Part shown: positions 8,035 through 16,785 of the stretch, one piece after another
How the letters are laid out: each line of letters begins with the position of its first letter
Numbering within the stretch: position 1 is the first letter of the stretch
Origin: Peribacillus muralis
GTDB lineage: Bacteria > Bacillota > Bacilli > Bacillales > DSM-1321
Direction: 5' to 3'
Assembly (NCBI RefSeq): GCF_001645685.2
Contig: NZ_CP017080.1
Coordinates: forward strand, 2,843,051-2,907,050
Length of the DNA: 64,000 nt
Program-made: the position numbers and the translations under genes
Notes under the pieces: model-generated
What the model saw: the letters and a program-made list of their open reading frames with translations, nothing else
Database searches by the model: none
Told to the model about the DNA's origin: nothing

Positions 8035-9479
8035 TTCTGCTCACCTTTCTTTAAGGTAAAGAAGACACTTGTGCCTTTTCCTTTCTCGCTTGTAGCCCAA
8101 ATATCCCCTTGATGCTCTCGTATAATTTGGTTGGCAATCGCAAGCCCTAAGCCACTTCCACCAGTCTGGGAATTCCTCGATTGTTCTGCTCGGTAAAAAC
8201 GGTCAAAAATGAAAGGGAGGGAAGCAGGATCTATTCCTTGCCCGTTATCCGTAACCTTTACAACTGCATCTTCCTGTCCTTCATGCAAACTAATGGAAAT
8301 GTTCACTTCATCCCTCTCCGCATATTTCATGCAATTACTGATTAAATTAGCCAATACTCGCCTTAATTTTTCCCTATCCGCTGTCACGAATATTGGTTCA
8401 TCCAATTGATTCCATTCAATTTGTGTCCCCTTTTGAAGGAAATCCAATTGAATTTCTTCCACATAGTCACTGATAAATTGATTCAGTTCGACATTTTCAA
8501 AAGTGAATGGTTCTTTATTTAAATCCAGCTTGGAAAATAGGAATAATTCATCGATCAAAGAATCCAGGTCTTTCGCCTTTATATGGATAGTCGATAAGTA
8601 TTTTTCCATTTTTTGCGGGGTATTGGCTACACCATCCTGTATCCCCTCAACATATCCGATGATCGAAGTAATCGGTGTTTTCAGATCATGCGAAATATTT
8701 GATAGGAGTTCTTTCCTGTTTTCTTCATATTGAAGCTGGATCTTGACGGACTCTTTTAATTTTATCCTCATTTCATCGAAGGTCCGATTCATTTGTCCGA
8801 TTTCATCATTGGAAACAGCTTTTATTTCAAAGTTTAAATCACCTGATTTAATCCGATTAGCTCCTTCCTTAAGAAGCGAAATCGGTTTGATGATGCTTCT
8901 TGAAACTAAATAGTTTAACAGCCCGATGATCATAATGAATAGAAATAGTAACAGCCCGAATAAAATAGGAAATAACTCCCGAGCCAGCTCGGCAGAGGAA
9001 CTCGCCTTTCGCAACACAAATATACTTCCTTGGCTTTTATCAGAAAAATAAAAATCAAACTTTACATACGTATAAAAAAAGTCATCAAACTTAATCGTAT
9101 CCCTCGTATTGATGTTCGTTGCTTCAAACCCTGGAAGGGACCTGCCAAGTACCTGCTTATTAAAGGAGAGCGACGTAAACTCGATCTTCGAATCTTTTCT
9201 GACGACGATGTCGATGCCCTTCTGTTTAATTTCCTTCAATTGATTTTCTTTCAAAAGCTGTTCAGGTTTATTTTTAGCCAAGAGCTTCAAATCGAGAAAT
9301 GCCGTTTCCTCAACAGTTGTCAATGGTTTCTGGACATAAGATTTTTTGTAAAAATTTTCGATGGCGTTTGCATCGCCAGTTATTGCAAAAATAATTAAAA
9401 ACCCAGCGACCAATAACAAAGCGATGGAGAATAGGATCACCCCGACGTAAGATAAGAGAAACCTCGTTTTAATTGACAT
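8031..9479 (-). CDS. Sensor histidine kinase
   Basis: Membrane histidine kinase of 482 residues. Transmembrane segments at about 8-33 and 169-190 enclose an extracellular sensor region. A HAMP linker follows (about 192-243), then the H box NISHDLKTPITS with phospho-acceptor His264, an N box (NLISNCMKYAE) and G boxes (VTDNGQGIDP, GGSGLGLAI). It phosphorylates the response regulator encoded immediately downstream. The signal is unknown. Start ATG has GGAG about 8 bases upstream. It resembles B. subtilis YclK. Confidence 0.92.
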   Translation of the reverse strand: MSIKTRFLLSYVGVILFSIALLLVAGFLIIFAITGDANAIENFYKKSYVQKPLTTVEETAFLDLKLLAKNKPEQLLKENQLKEIKQKGIDIVVRKDSKIEFTSLSFNKQVLGRSLPGFEATNINTRDTIKFDDFFYTYVKFDFYFSDKSQGSIFVLRKASSSAELARELFPILFGLLLFLFIMIIGLLNYLVSRSIIKPISLLKEGANRIKSGDLNFEIKAVSNDEIGQMNRTFDEMRIKLKESVKIQLQYEENRKELLSNISHDLKTPITSIIGYVEGIQDGVANTPQKMEKYLSTIHIKAKDLDSLIDELFLFSKLDLNKEPFTFENVELNQFISDYVEEIQLDFLQKGTQIEWNQLDEPIFVTADREKLRRVLANLISNCMKYAERDEVNISISLHEGQEDAVVKVTDNGQGIDPASLPFIFDRFYRAEQSRNSQTGGSGLGLAIANQIIREHQGDIWATSEKGKGTSVFFTLKKGEQK

Positions 9480-9871
9480 TCAATCAACTCCGGTTGTACG
9501 TTTCAGTGCTTCTTTTACTAATTTATTCGTGCTCAAAATGCGAGTTTACCACTACAATAGCACAAAAATCTTAAAATTTTCTAAAGTAAGTATGAAAAAT
9601 CCCTAAACATTGAAGTACAATATGACTTAATGGTACGTTCCTTCACGATTTTTATAAAAGCGTGCCGCTTCTCTTCTATGTGGCTAGTTTCCTTGATTAT
9701 ACTGGACAAGATATTATAAGAGGAGAGTAGATGGGGTATTGTTTGCGTGGGTTCGATCAGTCATGTCAAATCATTCCCTTGTTATTCATCCATTCGTTCT
9801 TTAATTAGGATCGTCAACATTGTTGGGCTACCTCCAAATTCCAGGAGATTAGATATACTCCCTCTCACCGC
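9480..9871. other. Intergenic region without recognised gene
   Basis: About 390 bases between the kinase start and the 3' end of the crtO remnant. I see no open frame with a ribosome binding site, RNA gene or clear stem-loop. The promoter of the two-component operon should lie at its left end. Confidence 0.5.
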
Positions 9872-10260
9872 TTACTTAGGATAGGTTAATTTCCTCCTTG
9901 CCACCAAGTGTTGCAAGCGGGCACAATTATATGTTTGAACGATATTGATTGGAAAAAAGGATAGCATAGACTCCATAGGAAAAAGAAACCCGCTGGAAGG
10001 ATCGAAAGCCAGTGAGTTAATTTTGCGCGTTTTGATTCCAATATGAATGTCGTAAAAGAGCTTGTATCCGTTCCTTGAAGCCCTTTCTTTTCAAAACTGC
10101 GTTTGATTATTTTGATCCATCCGGTATGTAATCTTTCCATATTTTCACTAGGCAATACATGTGCCACACTTGACGTTATTTTCACAGCCTTTTACCCGGT
10201 TTATTAATGAATATTCGATCAGGTACATTCACAGAAAATAGTGATATTCCTATAAAAAAA
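9872..10260 (-). pseudogene. crtO: Degraded crtO-like acyltransferase remnant
   Basis: A decayed copy of the small membrane acyltransferase that, in Staphylococcus aureus staphyloxanthin synthesis, adds the fatty acid (CrtO, about 165 residues). Minus-strand pieces match the family in different frames: FSVNVPDRIF near 10200-10250; RSFEKKG and ESKRAKLTHWLSILP with LPAGFFFLW in a second frame; then VYAILF and NIVQTYNCARLQHL in others, ending at a stop at 9874-9872. Joining them needs at least two frameshifts, one at a run of six T near 9955-9960, plus a deletion. The longest intact frame (99 codons, 9886-10185) covers only the middle. Its place after crtP fits the crt cluster. Confidence 0.72.
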
Positions 10261-10290
10261 CACGATGCAGCAATATCGATGATTATTTCC

Positions 10291-10314
10291 AACCCGCCTG
10301 GCAAAAGGCGGGTT
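10291..10314. terminator. Stem-loop after crtP
   Basis: AACCCGCC at 10291-10298 pairs perfectly with GGCGGGTT at 10307-10314. It lies 130 bases beyond the crtP stop and before the crtO remnant. The T-run typical of intrinsic terminators is weak on both strands, so terminator function is only likely. Confidence 0.5.
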
Positions 10315-10443
10315 AATCGCTTCGGTTGCATTCATCCTGCCAAATGCCTGTCTGCATCGTCAATTTCATTAAATAAAACACCCAGTTCTGAAACATACAT
10401 AATTCTTCTCCATTTTTCTTTTCGAAATAGATTTGCAGGTGAA

Positions 10444-11949
10444 TTAGCCTTGAGCGGAATCCTTTTGCACGATTTTATCCCGTACTTGCTGGCCGCTTAA
10501 CGTTACCATGGGCATTCCACCGCCAGGATTAACGGTCCCCCCCACGAAGTAGAGATTATCGTATCGTTCACTTTGCTTTCCATGCTTGAATCCACGGTTT
10601 TTCGTACGGTGGGAGACTGTGCCATAAATGGATCCGCGATGTGATCCATACATTGTTTCAATATCATGTGGCGTCCACATGTCTTCCGTAACAATATTTT
10701 GACGCAAATCCGTCAAGCCCATTTTCTCCAATTTCGTTAATACACGTTCACGAAGCTTTATGTAATCATCCTGAGTGAATGGTTTATCTTGAATATAAGG
10801 GATATGTGGAAGTATTTTAATATTTTCATGTCCAGGAAGTGCCTGGGATGGATCTGTTTTGTTCACATTGACCACATATATGGTTGGATCATCGGGCAGT
10901 TCATGGTCACGGAATACTTTATTCATTTGTTCGTGTAAGTTATTAGAAAAGAAAAAGTTATGATGTGACAGCTGAGGGTATGTTTTGCGTACACCTAAGT
11001 GCAGGATTAGCCCAGAACTGGATGGCTCAAAACGTTTTTCAAGCTTTTTGATGAATTTCGGTTTTTCATCCAATAACTTTTCATAAGCTGGAATCACTTC
11101 CATGTTGGAGATAAAATAATCTGCTGTTTTCCTCGATCCATCATTCAGCTCTGCTGCTATGATTTCCCTTGAAGGTCCTTTCCTGATGAGTTTTTTGACC
11201 GCTTTTCCAGTATATAATTCCACACCTAATTCAGTTGCAAGTTTGACCATACCTTGAGCGATTCGATGCATCCCACCAGGGACGTACCAAACACCTTGAG
11301 CATGCTGCATATAGATCATCATATTAAGAACGGCAGGTGCATCATATGGAGAAGACCCTACATATTTAATAAAATAAGCGAGCATATCCCGGAGCTTTTG
11401 ATTGCTGATTCGTTTCCTGATGGCATCATACATCGTTGAAAAAAGATCAAAGCCTTTAAAGGATTCTAACAAACCATGCTGTTTAAAGATTTCCATCGTC
11501 GAATCTAAGCCCTTATCAAAGTATCCTTCTTCGGTCACCTCATATATCCGGCGGGCATAGTCTAAAAAATGTTTGTATTCCTCTATGTCCTTTTCGCTCA
11601 AACAAGAGTTTTCCTGCAGCATCAAAGTCAAATCTCCATAGAGATCTATGATCGAATCGTCCGGAAAGAAGGAACGCCATTCATTTTTTAATCGAATGGT
11701 AGGGATATAGTCAGCCATATCGCGGCCGCTTTTTACAAACAATGTTTGGAATATTTGAGGCATGGTCAAAATCGACGGGCCAAGGTCGAAACCAAAGCCA
11801 TCCTGTTCCAGTCGATTCAATTTACCTCCAAGATGGCCGTTCTTTTCATAAAGTGAAACCTTATAACCACTTTGGGCCATGGATATTGCGGCTGAAAGTC
11901 CTCCCAGCCCGCCTCCAATAATGACAACCGTTTTATTGGCTTCGGTCAT
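10444..11949 (-). CDS. crtP: Diaponeurosporene oxidase (CrtP/CrtNb type)
   Basis: CrtI-family FAD oxidoreductase of 501 residues. It matches S. aureus CrtP over most of its length as I recall that sequence: GGGLGGLSAAI near residue 12 (FAD), FGFDLGPSILTMP, YFIKYVGSSPYDAPAVL, HHNFFFS, LPHIPYIQD and NPGGGMPMVTLSGQQV. CrtP oxidises the terminal methyl group of diaponeurosporene to the aldehyde or acid. ATG at 11949 is chosen because AAGGAGA lies 9 bases upstream; the frame is open further 5' without such a site. It is third in the operon crtN-crtM-crtP. Without an intact crtO and with no crtQ in the window, the product is probably not glycosylated and acylated as in staphyloxanthin. Confidence 0.9.
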   Translation of the reverse strand: MTEANKTVVIIGGGLGGLSAAISMAQSGYKVSLYEKNGHLGGKLNRLEQDGFGFDLGPSILTMPQIFQTLFVKSGRDMADYIPTIRLKNEWRSFFPDDSIIDLYGDLTLMLQENSCLSEKDIEEYKHFLDYARRIYEVTEEGYFDKGLDSTMEIFKQHGLLESFKGFDLFSTMYDAIRKRISNQKLRDMLAYFIKYVGSSPYDAPAVLNMMIYMQHAQGVWYVPGGMHRIAQGMVKLATELGVELYTGKAVKKLIRKGPSREIIAAELNDGSRKTADYFISNMEVIPAYEKLLDEKPKFIKKLEKRFEPSSSGLILHLGVRKTYPQLSHHNFFFSNNLHEQMNKVFRDHELPDDPTIYVVNVNKTDPSQALPGHENIKILPHIPYIQDKPFTQDDYIKLRERVLTKLEKMGLTDLRQNIVTEDMWTPHDIETMYGSHRGSIYGTVSHRTKNRGFKHGKQSERYDNLYFVGGTVNPGGGMPMVTLSGQQVRDKIVQKDSAQG

Positions 11950-12036
11950 GACGCCCACTCTCCTTATTCTTTTTTTAAAATATAGACAATCGCTGACCTT
12001 TTCCATATCGAAGCGGGAGCGAAAGGCAGGATAGCA

Positions 12037-12909
12037 TCACACAGTTAAAACCTTGGTTTCTTGTTGAATTTGCTCCATTTCTTCTGGAGATATAAAGTTC
12101 CTCTTCAAAAGGCAGTCATATTTATTATCCCTAACGGCGTTTAAGATTCCACGATAAAGACGTGCCGATAGCAAAACCTGGAATTGGCTGTCTTTATCAA
12201 AATAATGGACGCCTTCTTGAAATTCATCAAACAACTCTTCGGCACGACGGGCCATCTTTTCCCAAATCCTGATGAAGCCGATACTGATTATGGCTTTTTT
12301 GATATCCTCCTCAGTGTACGACTCCGATTTCATCTCGGACAACGGCAAGTAAATTCGATCATTTTTTCTATAGTCCTCCCCGACGTCCCTTAATATATTA
12401 GTAATTTGCATAGCCACGCCAAGAGATATCGCTTGCTGAGTGAGGTCTTGTTTTGATTCTGAAGCAATGATGGGCAAGAGCATTAAACCAACCGTCCCTG
12501 CAACATAATAGCTATATTCTTCTACCTCCCCCATTGTTTGAGGAATTGTGAAATCAATGTCCCTCCTCTGACCATTCAGCTGATCAAAGAAAGGCTGAAT
12601 ATCCATTTCATAACGGGTAAACACATCTCTTAAAGCTCTCCAAAGTGGCTGGTCCATTTCCTTATTTGCCTGGAACAAGCTCAACTCCTGTTTTATACGG
12701 TTTAAAGCGTTGATTTTTTCTGACCTGTGCCCCCCCAAGTCAACACTATCATCTGCAATCCTGCAAAAAGCATAGATGGCATAAACGGCGTTTGCTTTCT
12801 CCTTCGGTAATCCTAAAAAAGCAAAATAGAAACTTTTAGAATTCTGCTTGATGATGTCCTCACAATACCGATAATCTTTGTCCAATTGTGTTTGATCAGT
12901 CAATCTCAT
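12037..12909 (-). CDS. crtM: 4,4'-Diapophytoene synthase
   Basis: Squalene/phytoene synthase family enzyme of 290 residues that joins two farnesyl diphosphates into C30 diapophytoene, the first committed carotenoid step. Both Asp-rich magnesium motifs are present: DDSVD at 53-57 and NILRDVGED at 171-179. The early KSFYFAF segment is also typical. ATG is preceded by TTAGGAGGTCGGCCA. It lies 11 bases after crtN and 87 before crtP, in one operon. CrtM rather than CrtB is inferred from the CrtN/CrtP partners. Confidence 0.92.
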   Translation of the reverse strand: MRLTDQTQLDKDYRYCEDIIKQNSKSFYFAFLGLPKEKANAVYAIYAFCRIADDSVDLGGHRSEKINALNRIKQELSLFQANKEMDQPLWRALRDVFTRYEMDIQPFFDQLNGQRRDIDFTIPQTMGEVEEYSYYVAGTVGLMLLPIIASESKQDLTQQAISLGVAMQITNILRDVGEDYRKNDRIYLPLSEMKSESYTEEDIKKAIISIGFIRIWEKMARRAEELFDEFQEGVHYFDKDSQFQVLLSARLYRGILNAVRDNKYDCLLKRNFISPEEMEQIQQETKVLTV

Positions 12910-12920
12910 TGGCCGACCTC

Positions 12921-14459
12921 CTAATTATTACCTGCATGTAATACCTGCTTACTGCCATGATCATCCAAAATCAATTCTTCTGTAGCGATTTTAGCTGAAA
13001 GTAATACGATGGGGACTCCGGCACCAGGGTGAGTGCTGCTTCCAGTAAAATATAGATTTTCACATTTTTTAGCTTTACTCTGTGGGCGAAGATGATTACT
13101 TTGTGCCAGGTTAGGACGTAAGCCGAAGCAGGCACCGTTATAGGCATTGAATTTTGATTCAAAATCAGGCGGTGTCATATAGGATTCCGAAACAATTTCA
13201 TTTTCAATATTTTCAAGGCCTTCTACTTTTTTAAGAGATTCGAACACTTTTGAACGGTAATAGCTTATCGTCTCATCATTCCATTCGTATTCCGAGGTGG
13301 ACAAATCAGATACAGGCACCAAAATGTAAATCCCATCTTTTCCTTCTGGAGCCAATGAAGGATCAAGCTTTGAGCCGAGATAAACATAAAAGGATGGGTC
13401 ATCTAAAATCCGTCCATCAAAAATGTCTGTTAAGTTCTTCTCTAACCCTTCGCTAAATACAAAATTATGGATCGTTTTCAGCGATTCATATTTCCGATCC
13501 ATTCCCAAATACATAATGAAACACGAACAGGAATACTTCATGCTGTCAATTTTTTTATCGGTATACTTGCCTTTCGATTTCGTGTCTTTGACCAGATTTT
13601 TCATCGCATATGGAAAATCTGCATTACAAAGTACGTAGTCGGAATAAATATCTTTATCATCCACTTTAATGCCAAGGGCTTGCTGATTTTCAATCAGGAT
13701 TTCTTGAACACTCACGTTATAGTGCACATTGCCGCCTAACTCTAAAAACAGTCGTTCCATGGACTGGGCCATCGTATACATTCCACCTTTGATGAACCAA
13801 ACGCCATAGAGTAATTCGATCATCGGGATAATGGTATATAAGGAAGGTCCATTGTATGGAGATACACCTATGTATAAGGTTTGAAAACTAATCATCTGCT
13901 TAAGGCGTTCATTCTTCACATATTTCCCGATAAAATGATCGGCATTATCGAAAGTCTTCAATTTCAATGCTTGACGAATCATGAATGGGTTATAGAAATC
14001 AGACGCGTGTCGGAACGGCCGTTGAATAAAATGATTTTTTGCAACAACAAACCGTTCATAGATTTTTTGAAGATACTTCAAGAAACCTTCTGCATCTTCG
14101 TCGCTAATTTTCTCCAAGGTCTTCATTAAATCCACTAAGTCTGAAGAGATTTCATATGCATCTTCCGGTTCGCTTCCAAAGAAAACGGAATACATCGGAT
14201 CTAATTTCTCCATTGGAATATAGTCATCAGGATTACGGCCTGCCAGTTCAAAAATTTCCTGGTAAAGCTCAGGCATCATGACGATGCTTGGTCCTAAGTC
14301 GAATTTGTAGCCATCCTTTTCAATTCTGTGCATTTTCCCACCGGGCATCGATTCTTTTTCGAATATTTCTACTTGATACCCTGCATGCTGCAATCGGATT
14401 GCACTTGCCAATCCAGCTACACCCGCTCCCACAACGATTACTTTCTTTTTATTTACCAT
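12921..14459 (-). CDS. crtN: 4,4'-Diapophytoene desaturase
   Basis: CrtI-family FAD desaturase of 512 residues that converts diapophytoene to yellow diaponeurosporene. The N-terminus VIVVGAGVAGLASAIRLQ is the dinucleotide-binding motif, followed by PGGKMHRIEKDGYKFDLGPS. The C-terminus has the family FAD motif YFTGSSTHPGAGVPIVLLSA. ATG at 14459 with GGGGGAAACC upstream is preferred over earlier in-frame starts. It heads the crt operon and is transcribed away from the LitR/CarH-type gene; its promoter overlaps the large palindrome at 14598-14649. Confidence 0.92.
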   Translation of the reverse strand: MVNKKKVIVVGAGVAGLASAIRLQHAGYQVEIFEKESMPGGKMHRIEKDGYKFDLGPSIVMMPELYQEIFELAGRNPDDYIPMEKLDPMYSVFFGSEPEDAYEISSDLVDLMKTLEKISDEDAEGFLKYLQKIYERFVVAKNHFIQRPFRHASDFYNPFMIRQALKLKTFDNADHFIGKYVKNERLKQMISFQTLYIGVSPYNGPSLYTIIPMIELLYGVWFIKGGMYTMAQSMERLFLELGGNVHYNVSVQEILIENQQALGIKVDDKDIYSDYVLCNADFPYAMKNLVKDTKSKGKYTDKKIDSMKYSCSCFIMYLGMDRKYESLKTIHNFVFSEGLEKNLTDIFDGRILDDPSFYVYLGSKLDPSLAPEGKDGIYILVPVSDLSTSEYEWNDETISYYRSKVFESLKKVEGLENIENEIVSESYMTPPDFESKFNAYNGACFGLRPNLAQSNHLRPQSKAKKCENLYFTGSSTHPGAGVPIVLLSAKIATEELILDDHGSKQVLHAGNN

Positions 14460-14572
14460 GGTTTCCCCCAATATCATATTCATTATTTTTTTGTATAAGT
14501 TCAAATAGTCTGCCAGTTTTATCGACAAAATAGATGAAAGTCAATTTTAACGATATTAAAAGTATTGATTTA

Positions 14573-14602
14573 ATTATTGCTAGGAAGTTGTTTAGTTGTC
14601 AA
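14573..14602 (-). promoter_or_regulatory. crtN promoter overlapping palindrome
   Basis: Minus-strand -35 TTGACA at 14602-14597, 18-base spacer, -10 AATAAT at 14578-14573. The -35 lies on the edge of the 52-bp palindrome, so a protein bound there would block or remodel this promoter. The predicted start leaves a 5' leader of about 105 bases before crtN. Confidence 0.62.
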
Positions 14603-14649
14603 CTGTTTTGTATAATGTTTAATGATAAACATTATACAAAACAGTTGAC
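14598..14649. promoter_or_regulatory. 52-bp perfect palindrome, probable LitR/CarH-type operator
   Basis: Two exact 24-base arms (14598-14621 and 14626-14649) flank the 4-base centre ATGA. Arms begin GTCAACTG and include TTGTATAATG. It sits between crtN and the MerR/B12 regulator gene. TTGACA on the minus strand overlaps the left edge and TTGACC on the plus strand overlaps the right edge, so both divergent promoters would be covered. There is no T-run and it lies outside transcribed coding DNA, which argues for an operator, not a terminator. Confidence 0.7.
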
Positions 14650-14791
14650 CATCCTGTCTAAGCCAATAGAGTGAATAAGCAAGTCACTATATACATTCCG
14701 TTAAATGGCTTGTACAATATTATAGGATTTTCATTATACGTTCGAAGCCGCAGATTATACATAAAATATTTCGATATAAAGGATGAAAGCT

Positions 14792-15700
14792 ATGAATCAT
14801 ACTCGTGGTGGTACGTTTTATATAAAAGATGTTTCAGCTGTTACAGGACTTTCCAAACAAGTTATCCGAAAATGGGAAGAAAGGTATGACATCATACAAC
14901 CTGTCCGCCATGAGAATGGATACCGACTTTACAGCAAGGAAGATATCAACACTCTTTTAACTATAAAATCGCTTCAAAAAAAGGGATTCTCCATTAAACA
15001 AGCAGCTAATTTCGCAAAAGAGGGGCTACTTACGGAGGAAAAAGCAGAGGTACAGTCCAATAGTGCTTTTAACCCAGATTTAAATGATTATGTGATTCGG
15101 TTGATTGAAAAAGGGTACACGTGTAATGAATTGGATTTACTTGTAGTTTTAAAACAGGCTTACCACTTTTACGGTTTAGAAAAATTCCTAACAACCGTCG
15201 TTTCCCCTTTTTTAATAGAAGTCGGTGATAGGTGGGAAAGCGGTGAATGGGATGAATATCAGGAATCTGTCTCAAGCATGGTAGTGAAGGATTTTCTTGT
15301 CCAAATACGCCGTAACTTTCAATACGCGGATAAAGCGTCATTAGTTTTAGGCGCATGCCTTCCACATGAACATCATGAGATACCTGTACACTATATTTTG
15401 TTACGCTTCATGTTAAGAGGCTGGAAAACGACCCTGATAGGTGCTTCACCGGCTCCTGGATCCATTCAATCATTAGTTACAAGATTGAAACCCAGAAAAG
15501 TGCTGCTATCTGCTTCGACGACACTTCCATTCGAAAAGGATCCTGATTTACTTAAAACCCTTGATTCATTCGCTGCTGAAAATAAAACAATCGAGTTTTA
15601 TTTAGGTGGAGCTGGTGCGATGCTATACACTAAAGATAAAACGATCAACAACATATGTGTTACCAACAGCATTGAAGATATCCTGTCTTTGAAGCAATAG
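14792..15700 (+). CDS. litR: MerR-type regulator with B12-binding fold (LitR/CarH family)
   Basis: Regulator of 302 residues. Residues 8-75 form a MerR winged helix (VSAVTGLSKQVIRKWEERY). Residues about 95-180 match the helical cap of CarH and residues 183-300 the cobalamin-binding fold. CarH/LitR proteins bind adenosylcobalamin in the dark and release DNA in light. Trp148 and Glu158 keep the Trp-x9-Glu spacing, and the PxExH motif is kept at Pro191-Glu193-His195, with His195 as the expected lower ligand. The cap His next to Trp is Glu149, the Glu-His pair reads Glu158-Ser159, and the motif Gly is Pro198. ATG at 14792 has AAAGGA 8 bases upstream. It is divergent from crtN and probably represses crt genes. 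Confidence 0.82.
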   Translation: MNHTRGGTFYIKDVSAVTGLSKQVIRKWEERYDIIQPVRHENGYRLYSKEDINTLLTIKSLQKKGFSIKQAANFAKEGLLTEEKAEVQSNSAFNPDLNDYVIRLIEKGYTCNELDLLVVLKQAYHFYGLEKFLTTVVSPFLIEVGDRWESGEWDEYQESVSSMVVKDFLVQIRRNFQYADKASLVLGACLPHEHHEIPVHYILLRFMLRGWKTTLIGASPAPGSIQSLVTRLKPRKVLLSASTTLPFEKDPDLLKTLDSFAAENKTIEFYLGGAGAMLYTKDKTINNICVTNSIEDILSLKQ

Positions 15701-15758
15701 TAGGAAGCAGGAACTTCGGGGCAGCTTGATGAATGATAAGGCATTTTACTCATATACC

Positions 15759-15797
15759 GAAAGACCGACATACATTTCATATTTATGTCAGTCTTTC
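15759..15797 (+). terminator. Stem-loop after litR-type gene
   Basis: GAAAGACCGACATA at 15759-15772 pairs with TATGTCAGTCTTTC at 15784-15797 apart from one mismatch. It lies 60 bases after the stop codon. The T-tract is short. Confidence 0.55.
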
Positions 15798-15899
15798 ACA
15801 AGAGTTTTCACCCATTTTTAAAACTGGTTATTGCCGGATAATCCTCAACTCATGGTCCAAACCTGTCATATGTGCTAGATCATAAAAGTTTCGCCATAC

Positions 15900-15940
15900 A
15901 AAAAAACGACCATCTTTTAGATAGTCGCTAATAAATGGTC
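15900..15940 (-). terminator. Terminator of the YceG-like operon
   Basis: On the minus strand GACCAT and ATGGTC close a hairpin followed by GTTTTTTT, just past the stop codon of the YceG-like gene. Confidence 0.65.
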
Positions 15941-16415
15941 ATTTGAATATGATGGATATGATTTTTTCTGTTGACATTTTACTATCCACCTCATATGTTC
16001 CAGGGCGTAAACCGTTGGCTTTGCCTTTCTTTTCAACCTCGTCAGAAAATGCATTTGCATTTTTAATGACTTTTGCCTTTTGTAGGTTTTTCCCCACATC
16101 GATGCTAGTCGAACCTTTAGACACTTGCAACACTGTGCGGTATACGATTTTTTCTGTTGGTTCTTTTTCTGCTTCTTTTTCTTTTGCCGCATCCATTTGT
16201 TCTTTAATGGACTCCGCTTCAGCAATTTGATCTTCCCATTCCTTTTCAGAATGGATGACATACCCTTTGGAAGTGAGGGACGCTTTCATATCATCATCAG
16301 AAATTTTCTCCGAGGTGCCCGTCGCTTCTCCCGGTCCAAAGAAGTATACTGCTCCGCACAGACCGGCAGCCACAATGAGACCGCCTGCAAAGCTGCGCAT
16401 TGATTTAGATGTCAT
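15939..16415 (-). CDS. YceG/MltG-like N-terminal membrane protein
   Basis: Membrane-anchored protein of 158 residues. A transmembrane segment lies at about 9-29 (SFAGGLIVAAGLCGAVYFFG). It is followed by an acidic, charged linker (about 65-90) and a C-terminal domain of about 55 residues with the pattern of the small LysM-like domain found at the start of YceG/MltG transglycosylases (ANGLRPGTYEVDSKMS). The catalytic lytic domain is absent, so it is not itself a transglycosylase. ATG at 16415 is used because AAAGGAGA lies upstream; an earlier ATG overlaps that site. It overlaps the upstream gene by 11 bases. Function unknown. Confidence 0.72.
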   Translation of the reverse strand: MTSKSMRSFAGGLIVAAGLCGAVYFFGPGEATGTSEKISDDDMKASLTSKGYVIHSEKEWEDQIAEAESIKEQMDAAKEKEAEKEPTEKIVYRTVLQVSKGSTSIDVGKNLQKAKVIKNANAFSDEVEKKGKANGLRPGTYEVDSKMSTEKIISIIFK

Positions 16416-16785
16416 TGGCAACGGTTCTCCTTTCATTCTTCGTTTTTATGTAAGGAGTAAGCAAGATTTCAATCTCATTTTCTGGATATTTAGTTTTCAA
16501 TGCGATGCTTTCTGATGAATAGCCACGCTTATGTAGATCTAGCACCTCTCGCAGCAAACTCCGCTTTTCGGAAGACATGGCAAGGACGCCTGCCTCTTGT
16601 GCCGTAATTTCCGCATCTATCTCGATGTTCCTGATTTTTTCTTGTAATACATTCATTTCATCTCCAAATGTACTGGCAAGCTGCTCCATTTGTTCGTCCA
16701 CTTTTACGGAATCCTTTTTGCTAAACGATAAAATGAACAGTAAAACTGCTGCACCAAACAAAATGACAAGAGTCCATTCCATCAT
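16405..16785 (-). CDS. Membrane-anchored coiled-coil protein, unknown function
   Basis: Protein of 126 residues with an N-terminal transmembrane segment (WTLVILFGAAVLLFILSF), a coiled-coil stretch (about 30-70), and a C-terminal part (about 80-112) that looks like a small helix-turn-helix (LDLHKRGYSSESIALKTKYP), a layout seen in SwrB/YlxL-like proteins. I do not recognise the family with certainty. ATG at 16785 follows AAGGAGGGACATAGA; the frame stays open for another 101 codons upstream but that part contains no second site of this quality. It is first in a two-gene operon with the YceG-like protein. Confidence 0.68.
   Translation of the reverse strand: MMEWTLVILFGAAVLLFILSFSKKDSVKVDEQMEQLASTFGDEMNVLQEKIRNIEIDAEITAQEAGVLAMSSEKRSLLREVLDLHKRGYSSESIALKTKYPENEIEILLTPYIKTKNERRTVANDI

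Noticed and set aside
10315..10443. 22-codon minus-strand frame after crtP with GGAGAAGAATT before ATG
   Set aside because: Too short to support; no recognisable family; may be part of decayed sequence near the crtO remnant.
10207..10500. 97-codon plus-strand frame
   Set aside because: It runs antisense to the crtO remnant and the end of crtP, without a ribosome binding site.
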